Assembly (NCBI GenBank): GCA_029933125.1 | Contig: JAOZOU010000006.1 | Coordinates: 124,001-188,000 of the forward strand | Direction of reading: 5' to 3' | Source: a bacterium | Lineage (GTDB): Bacteria > Arandabacterota > Arandabacteria > Arandabacterales > Arandabacteraceae | DNA: 64,000 nucleotides | In this document: piece by piece, positions 19,735-30,119 of the stretch | Layout of the letters: each line of letters starts with the position of its first letter | Position numbering within the stretch: position 1 is the stretch's first letter | Position numbers and translations under genes: made by a program | The notes under the pieces: model-generated | Seen by the model: the letters and a program-made list of their open reading frames with translations, nothing else | Told to the model about the DNA's origin: nothing | The model's database searches: none

Positions 19735-19806
19735 ATCCTTTCCAATTGAATCTCCAGGAGACTTAAGGCTATCATAGACTATCCGCAGAATCATGAGGAG
19801 AAGGAG

Positions 19807-21156
19807 TTGATGAAGCGACGCTCACTCATCACCTCTGAGATAAAGGAGATACTTGCAGAGGGTAGAAAAGACGATCTCCTCAATTTCCTGAGGCAACAAT
19901 CCCCTCACGATATTGCAGAATATCTCGAAGATCTTGAGCCTAAGATGATTGCTGAGATAGTTCTGGGGCTTGGCTCACCTGCTGGACCAGATGCGTTTCA
20001 GAAGCTTCCCATAGATCTCCAAGTTGAAGTGCTTGAAGAGATGTCAAGAACCGATGGTGCACACTTGCTTGAGGGGATGGATCCCGATGAGCGAACTGAC
20101 CTGGTGAAAGCCTTACCTGAGGAGGAAGCTGAGAAAATCCTTCCTCTGATCGCACAGGCCAAGCGCAATGAGATTGCCAGGCTCTTAACCTATGAAGAGG
20201 GTACAGCGGGTTCGGTTATGACAACCGAATATGCTGCTCTTCCCCAGGATCTCACAATAACCGAAGCACTTTCCGAACTCCGCAAAATTGCGCCCGACCG
20301 CGACACGCTCTACAACGTTTATGTCGTTGACGATGCCCGTCGCCTTGTAGGTGTGATTCCCCTCAAGGACATCTTTGTTCAGCCCAGTCTTGCTCGGCTC
20401 AAGGAAGTGATGCGGACCGATGTAAAGAGTGTTAAGGCAACTGACGACGTTGAGGAGGTTGCACGGCTGGCACGTGACTATGATCTTGTTTCAATACCGG
20501 TTGTCGATGATGAGTCAAAGCTCATAGGGATAGTGACCATTGATGACATCGTTGATGTTTTTGAAGAAGAAGCAACTGAGGATATTTATCACTATGGAGC
20601 TGTTGATGAGCATGTAAGGTATCTTCCCTCGAATCCCTTATGGCTTGCCCGTCAGAGAGTTGTGTGGCTGATATTGCTTGCTGCAGTCGGATTCATATCT
20701 GGTGCGGTTATCGATCGTTATGAATCGATAATAACAAGTGTATTTGCCCTTGCCATATTCATTCCTGTTATCAATGCCTCTGGAGGCAATGCTGGCACTC
20801 AGGCATCGACAGTTATCATAAGAGGGCTCGCAACGGGTGAGATTTCCATTGCTGACTCCTTGAGAATCTTTTCAAAGGAGATCCTTGTTGGCTTAAGTGT
20901 CGGGGTTGTTGTGGCAATTGTCGGAGCCCTTAGAGGCTTCCTGCTTGAGCATAGCATACGCCTTGCAATTACAATTGGGCTAGCGATGGTTGCTGTCGTG
21001 ACCTTTGCGACAGTCCTGGGAGCTGTCTTGCCGCTTCTCTTTAAGCGCCTAAAGCTCGATCCTGCTGTTGTATCTGGCCCCTTTATTGCAAGTGTCCTCG
21101 ATGTTGTCGCTCTTCTCATCTATCTTGAAATCGCCCGCCTGATCCTCAAACTATAG
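19807..21156 (+). CDS. mgtE: Magnesium transporter MgtE
   Basis: MgtE_N repeats, two CBS domains, INASGGNAGTQASTVIIRGLATGEI. Confidence 0.96.
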   Translation: MMKRRSLITSEIKEILAEGRKDDLLNFLRQQSPHDIAEYLEDLEPKMIAEIVLGLGSPAGPDAFQKLPIDLQVEVLEEMSRTDGAHLLEGMDPDERTDLVKALPEEEAEKILPLIAQAKRNEIARLLTYEEGTAGSVMTTEYAALPQDLTITEALSELRKIAPDRDTLYNVYVVDDARRLVGVIPLKDIFVQPSLARLKEVMRTDVKSVKATDDVEEVARLARDYDLVSIPVVDDESKLIGIVTIDDIVDVFEEEATEDIYHYGAVDEHVRYLPSNPLWLARQRVVWLILLAAVGFISGAVIDRYESIITSVFALAIFIPVINASGGNAGTQASTVIIRGLATGEISIADSLRIFSKEILVGLSVGVVVAIVGALRGFLLEHSIRLAITIGLAMVAVVTFATVLGAVLPLLFKRLKLDPAVVSGPFIASVLDVVALLIYLEIARLILKL

Positions 21157-21274
21157 CATCATCGCCTACCATGCGTCGCGGTTGACAAAGACAGCTTGTT
21201 GGTGTAACATGACATACTCTGGTAAGCGCAATATCTCCAGTAAGCTATTACTTGAACCAGCAGAGGAGGAAGGC

Positions 21275-22477
21275 ATGAACCAAGAGGTGATTGAAAGAGC
21301 AAAAAAACACTTCGAGAATCTTGTGCTTGAGCAGCTTGAGCGAGTTGAGCGCATGAAGCAAGCAGAGGATTGGATCGATTACTCGAAGCTTAAGCCCATC
21401 ATCATAGGTGTCATAGGTGGCGACGGTATTGGACCCTACATCGCAGCCGAGGCCCAACGTGTGCTCGAAACCATGCTTGCTGAAGAGGTCAAATCTGGCA
21501 AGGTTGAATTCAGGGTAATTGAGGGCTTGACTATTGAGAACCGTGCGAAAGTTAACAAGCCTATTCCTGACGATGTTCTCGAAGAGATTAAGAAGTGCCA
21601 TGTTACTCTCAAAGGACCCACAACAACGCCGCGCAAGGGCGATCCCTGGCCCAATATTGAAAGTGCAAATGTGGCAATGAGACGCTATCTTGATCTGTTT
21701 GCAAATGTAAGACCGGTCAAGGTGCCGAAGGAGGGGATTGATTGGATATTCTTCAGGGAAAACACTGAAGGTGCATATGTCTTAGGCAGTCAGGGGATAG
21801 AGGTTACAGAAGATCTTGCATTTGATTTCAAGGTGATAACAACACAGGGAGCCGAAAGGATAATAAGACTGGCCTTTGATTATGCTCGCAAGAATGGCAT
21901 TAAACGAGTAACAATCGTGACAAAGGCAAATGTCATAAAGACAACCGATGGCAAGTTCCTCAAGGTGGGGCAGAAGATTGCGGAGGAATATCCTGAGATC
22001 GAGTGCGATGACTGGTATATCGACATTATGACCGCCAAGCTTGTCGACCCCAAACGCCGCCGTGATTTCAAGGTGTTGGTTCTGCCCAATCTCTATGGGG
22101 ACATTTTGACAGATGAGGCTGCCGAGTTCCAGGGTGGTGTGGGAACAGCTGGCAGTGCAAACATCGGCAAACGCTACGCCATGTTTGAAGCGATACATGG
22201 CTCCGCACCTCGGATGGTGAGGGAAGGACGCGCCCAGTATGCTGATCCGTCCAGCATGATTCGTGCTGGTGCGATGATGCTTAACCACATTGGCTTTCCT
22301 GAGAAGGGCAAGCGGCTTGAGATGGCTCTTGACATATGTGGACAATATGAGAAGAAACTCGTTATGACTGGCCGCCCAACCGGAGCCACGGGTAAGGAAT
22401 TTGCTGACTATATCCTGGAGACGGTGAGAGACCCTAAGCTTGAGGAACGCTGGAAGAGCTATGCCCTGGCAGAGTGA
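21275..22477 (+). CDS. icd: Isocitrate/isopropylmalate dehydrogenase family (isocitrate dehydrogenase-like)
   Basis: VIGGDGIGPYIAAEAQRVLE...FRENTEGAYVLG...VLVLPNLYGDILTDEAAEFQGGVGTAGSANIG; internal ATG with RBS preferred over 21182. Confidence 0.9.
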   Translation: MNQEVIERAKKHFENLVLEQLERVERMKQAEDWIDYSKLKPIIIGVIGGDGIGPYIAAEAQRVLETMLAEEVKSGKVEFRVIEGLTIENRAKVNKPIPDDVLEEIKKCHVTLKGPTTTPRKGDPWPNIESANVAMRRYLDLFANVRPVKVPKEGIDWIFFRENTEGAYVLGSQGIEVTEDLAFDFKVITTQGAERIIRLAFDYARKNGIKRVTIVTKANVIKTTDGKFLKVGQKIAEEYPEIECDDWYIDIMTAKLVDPKRRRDFKVLVLPNLYGDILTDEAAEFQGGVGTAGSANIGKRYAMFEAIHGSAPRMVREGRAQYADPSSMIRAGAMMLNHIGFPEKGKRLEMALDICGQYEKKLVMTGRPTGATGKEFADYILETVRDPKLEERWKSYALAE

Positions 22478-22513
22478 AGTTGCAAGAGACTGCCATACGA
22501 TGAGGGGTGTGGA

Positions 22514-24331
22514 TTGAGGCGTTTGTGGGTATTGGCTTTGCTTGCCCTGCTTTCAGGCTTGGCCACATGCGCCTCCCGGCTTGATCCCGGCAGGCTACTT
22601 CATGATTTTGATTGCTATCTTGTGCAGCTCCACATTCATGGCCTTTCCAACCACAATGGCAACAGGTTGCCAGCATCAATGGAATCGCACAGCTCTGAGG
22701 CTCGAAGGTGTAACTTTGATGTCATATGGTGGAGCGATCATGCGCGCATCTTTGAATCCTATGCTGACGACATCAAGGTGCGCTTCCGGAATGCAAGGCT
22801 CAACGGGGACACGCTTATCTTTGCCAAGAAGCGTGAGAGGGCGCTTTCGCGTTTCGCCGTCACTAAGGTTGGTAAAGGCTGCGACATTTCGATCGATAGA
22901 GCAAGTGTAAAGATTGGTTTCACAAGGCTTGAAGAGCCATGTTCTGAGCGTGCTGTAAAGATCAGACTGGCATCTGCACGTGGCAAGGTTCATACACTTG
23001 ATTTCTGCCGACCTGTAGCATCTGGATTGAAAGTCCTTATGTGGGGTGACTTTAGCACCCTCAAGCAAGCCAACTCCTATCTCCGATTCAAGGTTGACCT
23101 CTCGTGGCATCCCAAGGGTCAACACCATCTGATGTGGGTCTTCTCAGGAGAGAAAGAGGGGAGGCTTGAGGTTGTGGGAGATACTCTGGCAAGTAGGGTA
23201 TTGCCACTTGATGGTTCCAAGCACCTGATCACCCTCGACGTGGAAGATCTGGCATCAAACCTCCCCAATGGCTATGACAATACCCTGAGTGATGTTGTGA
23301 TTGAATTCGGAACACACGCATGTGATCCCTTAAGTGTCAGGCTCGATAGCCTTGCGATTCACAGTGATCGACCTCAGGGAGAGAATCAATATGGCCTAGT
23401 TGAGGAACTCGCTCGAAGATATGCTTCCAACTATGGTGTGACGGAATATGTGGGTGTTGAGCTCGGACTCTTCCACACCCCCTTGCTCCCGCACATGAAT
23501 GCCTTCCTGCCCGATAGCACACGAACTTTCTATGACATGAAGATCTGGCGGGGTATGAAGCGGCCAGATTGGGTTGAACTTATTCATGCGAAGGGTGGGC
23601 TTGTCTCCTTCAATCATCCTTTTGGTGCATCTTTAAGGCCTCGCCATGCACCCCTTGACACAATACCGCTTGATGCATCTCCACGCCGCATGTGGCGCAG
23701 CGGAAGAAAGGTAAGTGAGAGTGATTTCTGGAGGGTAGCAAAGCCCCTGCTCGAACATAAGGCTCTCGGTGCAGACATTCTTGAGGTCGGCTATCTTTTT
23801 AGGGCAACTGGGTCGCTTGAAGATCATCTTCGCCTCTGGGATCTTGCCCTTGCGAATGGTATCAAGCTTGTTGGAGATGGTGTAAGCGATAGTCATGGCG
23901 GAAGGTGGGAACCCAATATGGTTCCGGGTGATTTTGCAACATGGATATGGGCTCGCAGCAAGGATGCGGATGACATCATTCAGGCGCTTAGGCATGGAAG
24001 GGTTGCTTTTGGCGATCCCTTCTATTGGAAAGGAAGGTTTGCGTTCGGGATTGACAACACGCTGATGGGTGACACCCTTCATGCGCAAGGTAGTGGCAAA
24101 GCTCGGGCATGGATACTTATGGATCCGCCACGCAGTGATGTTATCGTAAGACTCATCCAGATTGAGATGCGGAAGGCACACGATCTTTCATTCGTTCGTC
24201 AAGATACGATACGTACCCATTTCGATTCGATAGATGTCGAAAAGATCGTACCCAGCTTTGTACGCATCGAGGTTTATGACCTCGATGGAAACCCTCTTAT
24301 TTTCAGCAATCCTGTGTTTATCCTCCGCTAG
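22514..24331 (+). CDS. PHP-like domain secreted protein
   Basis: VQLHIHGLSNHNG...NFDVIWWSDHARIF...HAKGGLVSFNHPFG. Confidence 0.6.
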   Translation: MRRLWVLALLALLSGLATCASRLDPGRLLHDFDCYLVQLHIHGLSNHNGNRLPASMESHSSEARRCNFDVIWWSDHARIFESYADDIKVRFRNARLNGDTLIFAKKRERALSRFAVTKVGKGCDISIDRASVKIGFTRLEEPCSERAVKIRLASARGKVHTLDFCRPVASGLKVLMWGDFSTLKQANSYLRFKVDLSWHPKGQHHLMWVFSGEKEGRLEVVGDTLASRVLPLDGSKHLITLDVEDLASNLPNGYDNTLSDVVIEFGTHACDPLSVRLDSLAIHSDRPQGENQYGLVEELARRYASNYGVTEYVGVELGLFHTPLLPHMNAFLPDSTRTFYDMKIWRGMKRPDWVELIHAKGGLVSFNHPFGASLRPRHAPLDTIPLDASPRRMWRSGRKVSESDFWRVAKPLLEHKALGADILEVGYLFRATGSLEDHLRLWDLALANGIKLVGDGVSDSHGGRWEPNMVPGDFATWIWARSKDADDIIQALRHGRVAFGDPFYWKGRFAFGIDNTLMGDTLHAQGSGKARAWILMDPPRSDVIVRLIQIEMRKAHDLSFVRQDTIRTHFDSIDVEKIVPSFVRIEVYDLDGNPLIFSNPVFILR

Positions 24332-24429
24332 CCTACCGTTTGCAATTGCCCTCGTGCATGGATATAATCCAATCGATATTCTTCAGGTTTTCTCCAGCTA
24401 CGTAGGAGTTAACCTCAACGAGGAAAGCT

Positions 24430-24897
24430 ATGCCTAAGAAGAAGACCGTCATAACCTATGGCACATTCGACCTTTTCCATATTGGTCACCTTCGCCTGCT
24501 CAAGCGAGCTAAGGAGCTCGGGGATCATTTGATTGTGGGTGTATCCACTGATCGCTTCAATGCTATCAAAGGCAAGCGAAGCATCATCCCCTTCGAACAT
24601 CGGGCAGAAATCGTTAAGGCTATTCGTTATGTTGATGAAGTCATAGAAGAAAATTCCTGGGAGCAGAAGGTTGATGACATAAAGAACTACGAGGTTGATA
24701 TCCTTGTAATGGGCGAGGATTGGAAGGGGAAATTCGATCATCTGAAGGAGTACTGTGATGTGGTCTATCTACCCCGTACACATGGGGTATCCTCAACAGA
24801 GCTCAAGACGTCCTTGAGAAATCTCCTTGAGGTCTCTCCTGCCAGGCTGCGTGAAGCCCTAGCCATGCTTGAGCAAATACTCAGAGAGCTGGAATAG
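24430..24897 (+). CDS. tagD: Glycerol-3-phosphate cytidylyltransferase
   Basis: VITYGTFDLFHIGHLRLLKRAKELGDHLIVGVSTDRFN...YLPRTHGVSSTELK. Confidence 0.93.
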   Translation: MPKKKTVITYGTFDLFHIGHLRLLKRAKELGDHLIVGVSTDRFNAIKGKRSIIPFEHRAEIVKAIRYVDEVIEENSWEQKVDDIKNYEVDILVMGEDWKGKFDHLKEYCDVVYLPRTHGVSSTELKTSLRNLLEVSPARLREALAMLEQILRELE

Positions 24898-26110
24898 CCT
24901 TACGATGCTAAGCTTGATCATGAAATCGCACAAAGTTAGAGCCTTGCTCATGTTCCCCATCTATATCTTTTCAAGGTTCGTTAAACGCAATAGGAGAATC
25001 TGGCTATTTGGACCTCTCAATCGAGCATTCCTGGATAATGGTAAGTACTTGTTTCTACATGTTATCGAAAGGCATCCCGAGATTCGCGCCTATTTTGTGT
25101 GTCAGGACAAGAAGCTCCTAGCGGATCTTGAGGCCAGAAACTTACCCTGCCTGTACAAATGGAGTCTCAAGGGGATAGCTTACTGTCTTAGGGCAGGCTA
25201 TTATCTCATAAGTGCCTATGTCGATGACATCAATTTCTGGACATCGCGTGGCGCATGCGTGATTAACCTATGGCACGGCATACCCTTGAAAAGAATCGAA
25301 TTCGATATAACAACTGGACGACTTGCGAGGCGCTATCAAAAGCCGAGCCTAAAAGAACGTCTTTTCAAGCCCTGGCTTTTTCGAAAGCCCGATTTTGTTA
25401 TCTCAACATCTGAAGAGGTAAGCAGGTTGTTCGCATCCGCCTTTCGCGTGTCTCGAGAGAGATGTCTTCCGATGGGCTATCCCAGGACAGATATCTTTTT
25501 CAGCGATGACGCTGAGGTGGTAGCCCATATAAGAAGATATGAGCCGCAAATAGTATTTGACCTCTATGAGAAAATGTTGCAGTACAGGCATGTCCTCATC
25601 TACATGCCAACGTGGCGGGAGGATCGAAGGGATTTTCTAAAAGATGCATTCCCCGATCTTGAGGCTCTCAATTCAGTCCTCGCGTCCCAGAATGCATTGC
25701 TGCTTATTAAACTCCATCCCAACGACATTCTCCCGGGTGACATTGGCGATCTCAGCAATATAGAGGCAGTTGATTCAAAGGTTGACATGTATCCATTGCT
25801 TAAGTTCACGACTGCACTCATAACAGATTACTCATCAATCTATTTTGATTATATGTTACTCAGGAAGCCAATAATTCTTTTCCCGTTTGATTTGGAAGAC
25901 TATCAGCGCATGCGCGGCTTATATTTCGACTACGATGATGTTGCTCCAGGGTATGTAGCGAAGGATTTCGAAAGTCTCCTGGCTTGTGTTTCGCACATCG
26001 ATGATCTTAGGGTGGAGCAAAAGTATTACGATCTGCTTAACCGCTTCTGGAAACACCAGGATGGCAAAAGCAGTGAACGCATTGTCGAGTCTATAGAGAG
26101 GCTCTCATAG
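24869..26110 (+). CDS. CDP-glycerol glycerophosphotransferase family
   Basis: NLWHGIPLKRIEFD...YMPTWREDRRDFL...LITDYSSIYFDYMLLRKPIILFPFDLEDYQRMRGLYFDYDDVAPG. Confidence 0.92.
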   Translation: MSKYSESWNSLTMLSLIMKSHKVRALLMFPIYIFSRFVKRNRRIWLFGPLNRAFLDNGKYLFLHVIERHPEIRAYFVCQDKKLLADLEARNLPCLYKWSLKGIAYCLRAGYYLISAYVDDINFWTSRGACVINLWHGIPLKRIEFDITTGRLARRYQKPSLKERLFKPWLFRKPDFVISTSEEVSRLFASAFRVSRERCLPMGYPRTDIFFSDDAEVVAHIRRYEPQIVFDLYEKMLQYRHVLIYMPTWREDRRDFLKDAFPDLEALNSVLASQNALLLIKLHPNDILPGDIGDLSNIEAVDSKVDMYPLLKFTTALITDYSSIYFDYMLLRKPIILFPFDLEDYQRMRGLYFDYDDVAPGYVAKDFESLLACVSHIDDLRVEQKYYDLLNRFWKHQDGKSSERIVESIERLS

Positions 26111-26173
26111 GCAGGTGTGACTCTAAGATGGATAGCATGTGCCTTGGGGATTCTCTAAATATGAGAGTGCGAC

Positions 26174-27022
26174 ATGTACCCTATCAGTGTCATTGTGAGC
26201 ACATACAAGCGACTTGACTATCTTGAGAAGGCATTGCTCTCGATCGAGTCCCAATCGATTGTTCCTTCAGAGGTAGTGGTTACTGACGATGGCTCCGGCG
26301 AATCCGTCATTGATTGCCTCAGGTCAATATCACCAAGGTTTGATTTCAGGATAAAACTCGTCATGCAAAAGGACATGGGCTTTCGGCTTGCCCGATGCAA
26401 GAACAATGGGATTAGACTTGCTACAAATGAATTTCTGGTGTTTTGGGATCAGGATATAGTCGGGACAAAGCGCTATCTTGAGGTGTTTTGGAGTAACTCC
26501 CGTCGTGGGAGATTTGTCGTCTCATATCCCATAAGGCTTAGTCGGGATCAGACAGAATTGATTAGTGAGGAGACAATTCGTCGGGGAACATTTGCCGATC
26601 TTTTGACCGACGAGCAGATAGCCCAGATTCAAAGGCAATATCGTAAGGACAAATTCTATTACTACATGAGGAAGATATTTCCTCACTCCTACCGGTATCC
26701 TAAGCTGCGGGGAGGTGTCTTCGGCATATTCAAGGATGATATTTTTAGGGTCAATGGTTTTGATGAGCAATATCAGGGATGGGGAAATGAGGACGATGAC
26801 CTTGGGCGTCGACTCTATGCGATTGGTATAGCTGGCTATAATCCCTTTTGCGACGAATTTCCACTACACCTTTATCACCCACCCTATCATCAGGATGGCA
26901 TGAGAGTGAACCTCGAATATCACCGCAGACGTGAGAAGGAGATTCGCAGGGGCAAGGTTAGACCTGTTTTTGGACTGGACAATCCCTCGGGTGATGATGA
27001 GCCTGAGGTAGTCGAATTTTGA
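26174..27022 (+). CDS. Glycosyltransferase family 2 with galactosyltransferase-like C-terminus
   Basis: SVIVSTYKRLDYLEKALLSIESQS...GGVFGIFKDDIFRVNGFDEQYQGWGNEDDDLGRRLYAIG. Confidence 0.9.
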   Translation: MYPISVIVSTYKRLDYLEKALLSIESQSIVPSEVVVTDDGSGESVIDCLRSISPRFDFRIKLVMQKDMGFRLARCKNNGIRLATNEFLVFWDQDIVGTKRYLEVFWSNSRRGRFVVSYPIRLSRDQTELISEETIRRGTFADLLTDEQIAQIQRQYRKDKFYYYMRKIFPHSYRYPKLRGGVFGIFKDDIFRVNGFDEQYQGWGNEDDDLGRRLYAIGIAGYNPFCDEFPLHLYHPPYHQDGMRVNLEYHRRREKEIRRGKVRPVFGLDNPSGDDEPEVVEF

Positions 27023-27056
27023 ACCCTCACTGGCTTGTCTTCAGAGCGTACAGAGT

Positions 27057-30002
27057 TTAGCGGATGATGGCAATCTGGCACTCCAAAACCTGCTCACCAG
27101 CCTTTAGACGTGCGTAGTAGATGCCCGGTGAGACGTGGGTGCCTGCCATATTTTTCCCATCCCACCTGGCAGAGAACTCCTCACCCGAAGGAAGCATGGT
27201 CAAGGTCTGTATGAGTCTTCCTCGCACGTCATAGATCTCGCATTGAGCTTTGCTGCCTCTATAGCCACTAAGGGAGAGCAGCAGTGGGAGGGGCGCGGGG
27301 TTTGGATGGGCAGTGAGAAGAGGAACATCCCCGTGGACTGCGACCCCTGAGATTGACAGGCTATAGGCTGGACTCAGCGCGCTTGCCTTGCCGTGAGGAT
27401 AATCATAGGCGCGTACACGCCAATAGACGGGACCACCTTCAATCAATCTCTGATCTATGACATGAGCGTTTGACTTGATGTTGGAAATGCGATCGATAAG
27501 GCTCTTGAATTGGCGATCTCTTGCCATCTCAAGCTCATACCATCCACCTTCTCCGCATGTCGAGGTCCATGCAAGGGTGGGTTGAGATTCAATCCATGCC
27601 ATATCTGCAGCTTTGGGTGAGCTGGGTGGTGGTGTCATGCACGTAAACTCGTAGCATGCGATATCGCTGATGGAGGTCAGTGAAGCAGATGAACTTGAAG
27701 AAAGGCTGGCTGCAGAGCTGTCGATTGCAACAACAAAGACGAGATGCCTTCCGAGAAGAAGGGGTTGTGTAGTGAGTGTCCACGACACCTCTGTGCCGCT
27801 GTCCATCAAGGTTGCCTCCTGCCATGGGCCACGGAGGTTATCGATCTTGTAAAGGACCTTCATTATGCCATAGGCTCGGGGTGAGCGAAGTGAACTTGCT
27901 GTGCCGGTTAGCGTTGGCGTTCTCGAGGAGGTCGTGTCGCCCGGCAGCGAATCAATTGTAACTATGAGGCGTGGGGTGATTTTGTCTCTGAGCTTTATGA
28001 CCTCAACTGAATTTCTACCGTGGTTGGAGATGTAAAGTTTCTCAAGTACTGGATCATAGGCTATACCGTGGGGTTCCTCCCCGACAGGTATCTTCAAGGC
28101 TGATAGGAAATTGGCATCTATCACAAAAGCATCAGGGTAATCCCAGCTTACCGCATAAACCTTATCAAGGTAGGGATCTACTCTTACACCGAAGAGTCCC
28201 TGCTCACATCTAACAGGCCTTCGTGCATATGTATCCCCGTCTATAACAGTGATTTCACCATCAAGGCCACTTGATACATAGATGGTATTGGTATTGAGAT
28301 TGAGACTTAAGGCTCTGGGCGTTGTCCCTACAGGCACAACGGTGCGTTCGAGTGTCACACCATCTATCACGGATATGGTCCGCTTATTGCTGTCAACACT
28401 GAAGATCTTGTTGGTTAGGGGATTGACATGAACCTGAGTTGGCCCAGGTCCAACCCTGGGAAACTTGGTGGAAAGCAGAGCTCCATCAACCACCGTGAGA
28501 GTCCAGCTTGTTCGATTGGGGATGTAGATCTTGTTTGTTTCAAGATTGATGGCAACATCGCATGGATATGCGCCCGTACGGACAAGGGTTGTATCAAGCG
28601 TCTTGGTGTCGATTATCGTCATGTCACGAGAATATCTGTTGGCTGTATAGACCTTGCCGGTGTTTGTGTTGAGCTCTATGCCATGGGCATAGCTCCCTAT
28701 CGGCACTGTCAGCGTATCCCCATCGGGGTGTTTAATTGTGACTTTGTTCGCCCAGGCACAAAGGATGTAGACATCATCCGCGATTGGATCAACTATCAAA
28801 CAGTTAGGCCCATCAGCCACCTTGAAGTTTGAAACTCCGTTCGTGTAGCCATCTATTACAGTAACGTTGGCGGTGTACCAGTTGGGGGTATAGACCTTGT
28901 GAGTCTCCATGTTAATCACCACAGGACCTGGTCCTCCACCAGCAGCAACTCTCGTGCCTGAATAATTCGCTGCCTCGAGAACACTTACCCTACTGGGTGC
29001 TGATGTTAAGACATAGGCTTTGTTTGTTATGGGATTCAGGATTAGATCCGAAGGTGTGCCAGAGACAGCCACTATGGCCGTATCGCCAGCTGAATTGACT
29101 TCGATTACATGGCCGGGTGAAGGTAGGCTGACAAATGCTCTGTCTGAAAGTGCGTCGATGGAGAGATGATCAGGTGTAGCATGCAGGGCGATCTCAAGGG
29201 TTTCAAAGGAGTTGGTATTCACGATGCATAAAGCGTTGGAAGTGGTTGCGACAAAGAGGTGATGGGTTTCAGGATTGAGTGCAAGGTGAACAGCATTTCC
29301 ACAAATTGGTGTGCTCACCAGGGAGTCACTATCGATTGCCAGCACCTTAAGAGAGTCACTGTCGAGAGCTATGTAAAGTTTGCCTTCGACAGGATCTATC
29401 TCGAGGGAATGGGGATCAGGTCCAACAGCATAATAGGTCGTATCGAGAGTTGATGGGCAGAAGCTAAGGAGAAGATCAGCATCACCTAGCGAGGCAAAGA
29501 TTGTGCCCCGTTTAGGATCAACGGCGATTGCAGAAGGTGAGCCAGGGCATTTCAGGGTATCAGTGATAGCTCCACTTTGGATCGAGTAGATTGCACTATC
29601 GCCATCACACGCCACATAGGCAGCTCCTCTCACCCCATCAACGGCTATCGCTACAGGCGATTGGCCAACGCTTACAAGTGAAGTATCACGCGAGTCCGTA
29701 TTGAGTATAGTAACGAGAGAGGACGGGTGAGCAAGATAGAGAAGGCGGCTTGCCGGATCGATTCCCATAGCGCAAGCCGGAGCAATCATAGGGATAATCT
29801 CGAGGTGTGATGTTGCCTCCTCGATGTAGGCAAGATCGGCGCTAGAAAGCGATATCCAAAAACCCCTTGAAATAGGATCCAGAAGGATAGCCTGAGGGTT
29901 TGATGGAAGATCTATATCGCCGCAGTGCCACATAGTAAAGGCAGGTGGGGTGAGTGCAAGAACAAGAGCGATAGCAACTGCTACCAGGCTGAGATGCTTC
30001 AA
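27057..30002 (-). CDS. Large secreted beta-propeller (YncE/NHL-like) protein with FlgD-like C-terminal tail
   Basis: Repeated VAINLETNKIYIPNRTSWTLTVVDG-type blades; C-term HPNPAPLPLLLSL...CEIYDVRGRLIQTL...WDGKNMAGTHVSPGIYYARLKAGEQ. Confidence 0.85.
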   Translation of the reverse strand: MKHLSLVAVAIALVLALTPPAFTMWHCGDIDLPSNPQAILLDPISRGFWISLSSADLAYIEEATSHLEIIPMIAPACAMGIDPASRLLYLAHPSSLVTILNTDSRDTSLVSVGQSPVAIAVDGVRGAAYVACDGDSAIYSIQSGAITDTLKCPGSPSAIAVDPKRGTIFASLGDADLLLSFCPSTLDTTYYAVGPDPHSLEIDPVEGKLYIALDSDSLKVLAIDSDSLVSTPICGNAVHLALNPETHHLFVATTSNALCIVNTNSFETLEIALHATPDHLSIDALSDRAFVSLPSPGHVIEVNSAGDTAIVAVSGTPSDLILNPITNKAYVLTSAPSRVSVLEAANYSGTRVAAGGGPGPVVINMETHKVYTPNWYTANVTVIDGYTNGVSNFKVADGPNCLIVDPIADDVYILCAWANKVTIKHPDGDTLTVPIGSYAHGIELNTNTGKVYTANRYSRDMTIIDTKTLDTTLVRTGAYPCDVAINLETNKIYIPNRTSWTLTVVDGALLSTKFPRVGPGPTQVHVNPLTNKIFSVDSNKRTISVIDGVTLERTVVPVGTTPRALSLNLNTNTIYVSSGLDGEITVIDGDTYARRPVRCEQGLFGVRVDPYLDKVYAVSWDYPDAFVIDANFLSALKIPVGEEPHGIAYDPVLEKLYISNHGRNSVEVIKLRDKITPRLIVTIDSLPGDTTSSRTPTLTGTASSLRSPRAYGIMKVLYKIDNLRGPWQEATLMDSGTEVSWTLTTQPLLLGRHLVFVVAIDSSAASLSSSSSASLTSISDIACYEFTCMTPPPSSPKAADMAWIESQPTLAWTSTCGEGGWYELEMARDRQFKSLIDRISNIKSNAHVIDQRLIEGGPVYWRVRAYDYPHGKASALSPAYSLSISGVAVHGDVPLLTAHPNPAPLPLLLSLSGYRGSKAQCEIYDVRGRLIQTLTMLPSGEEFSARWDGKNMAGTHVSPGIYYARLKAGEQVLECQIAIIR

Positions 30003-30119
30003 TTAGTCACCTTCCAACAAAAACTGCCGGTGAGTCGGCACAACTCCCGGCTTCCAACACATATGATTTTACCACGCTAAAGCCCTTGAGTCAACTCGAT
30101 CAGACAGGTGTGACGGGGA

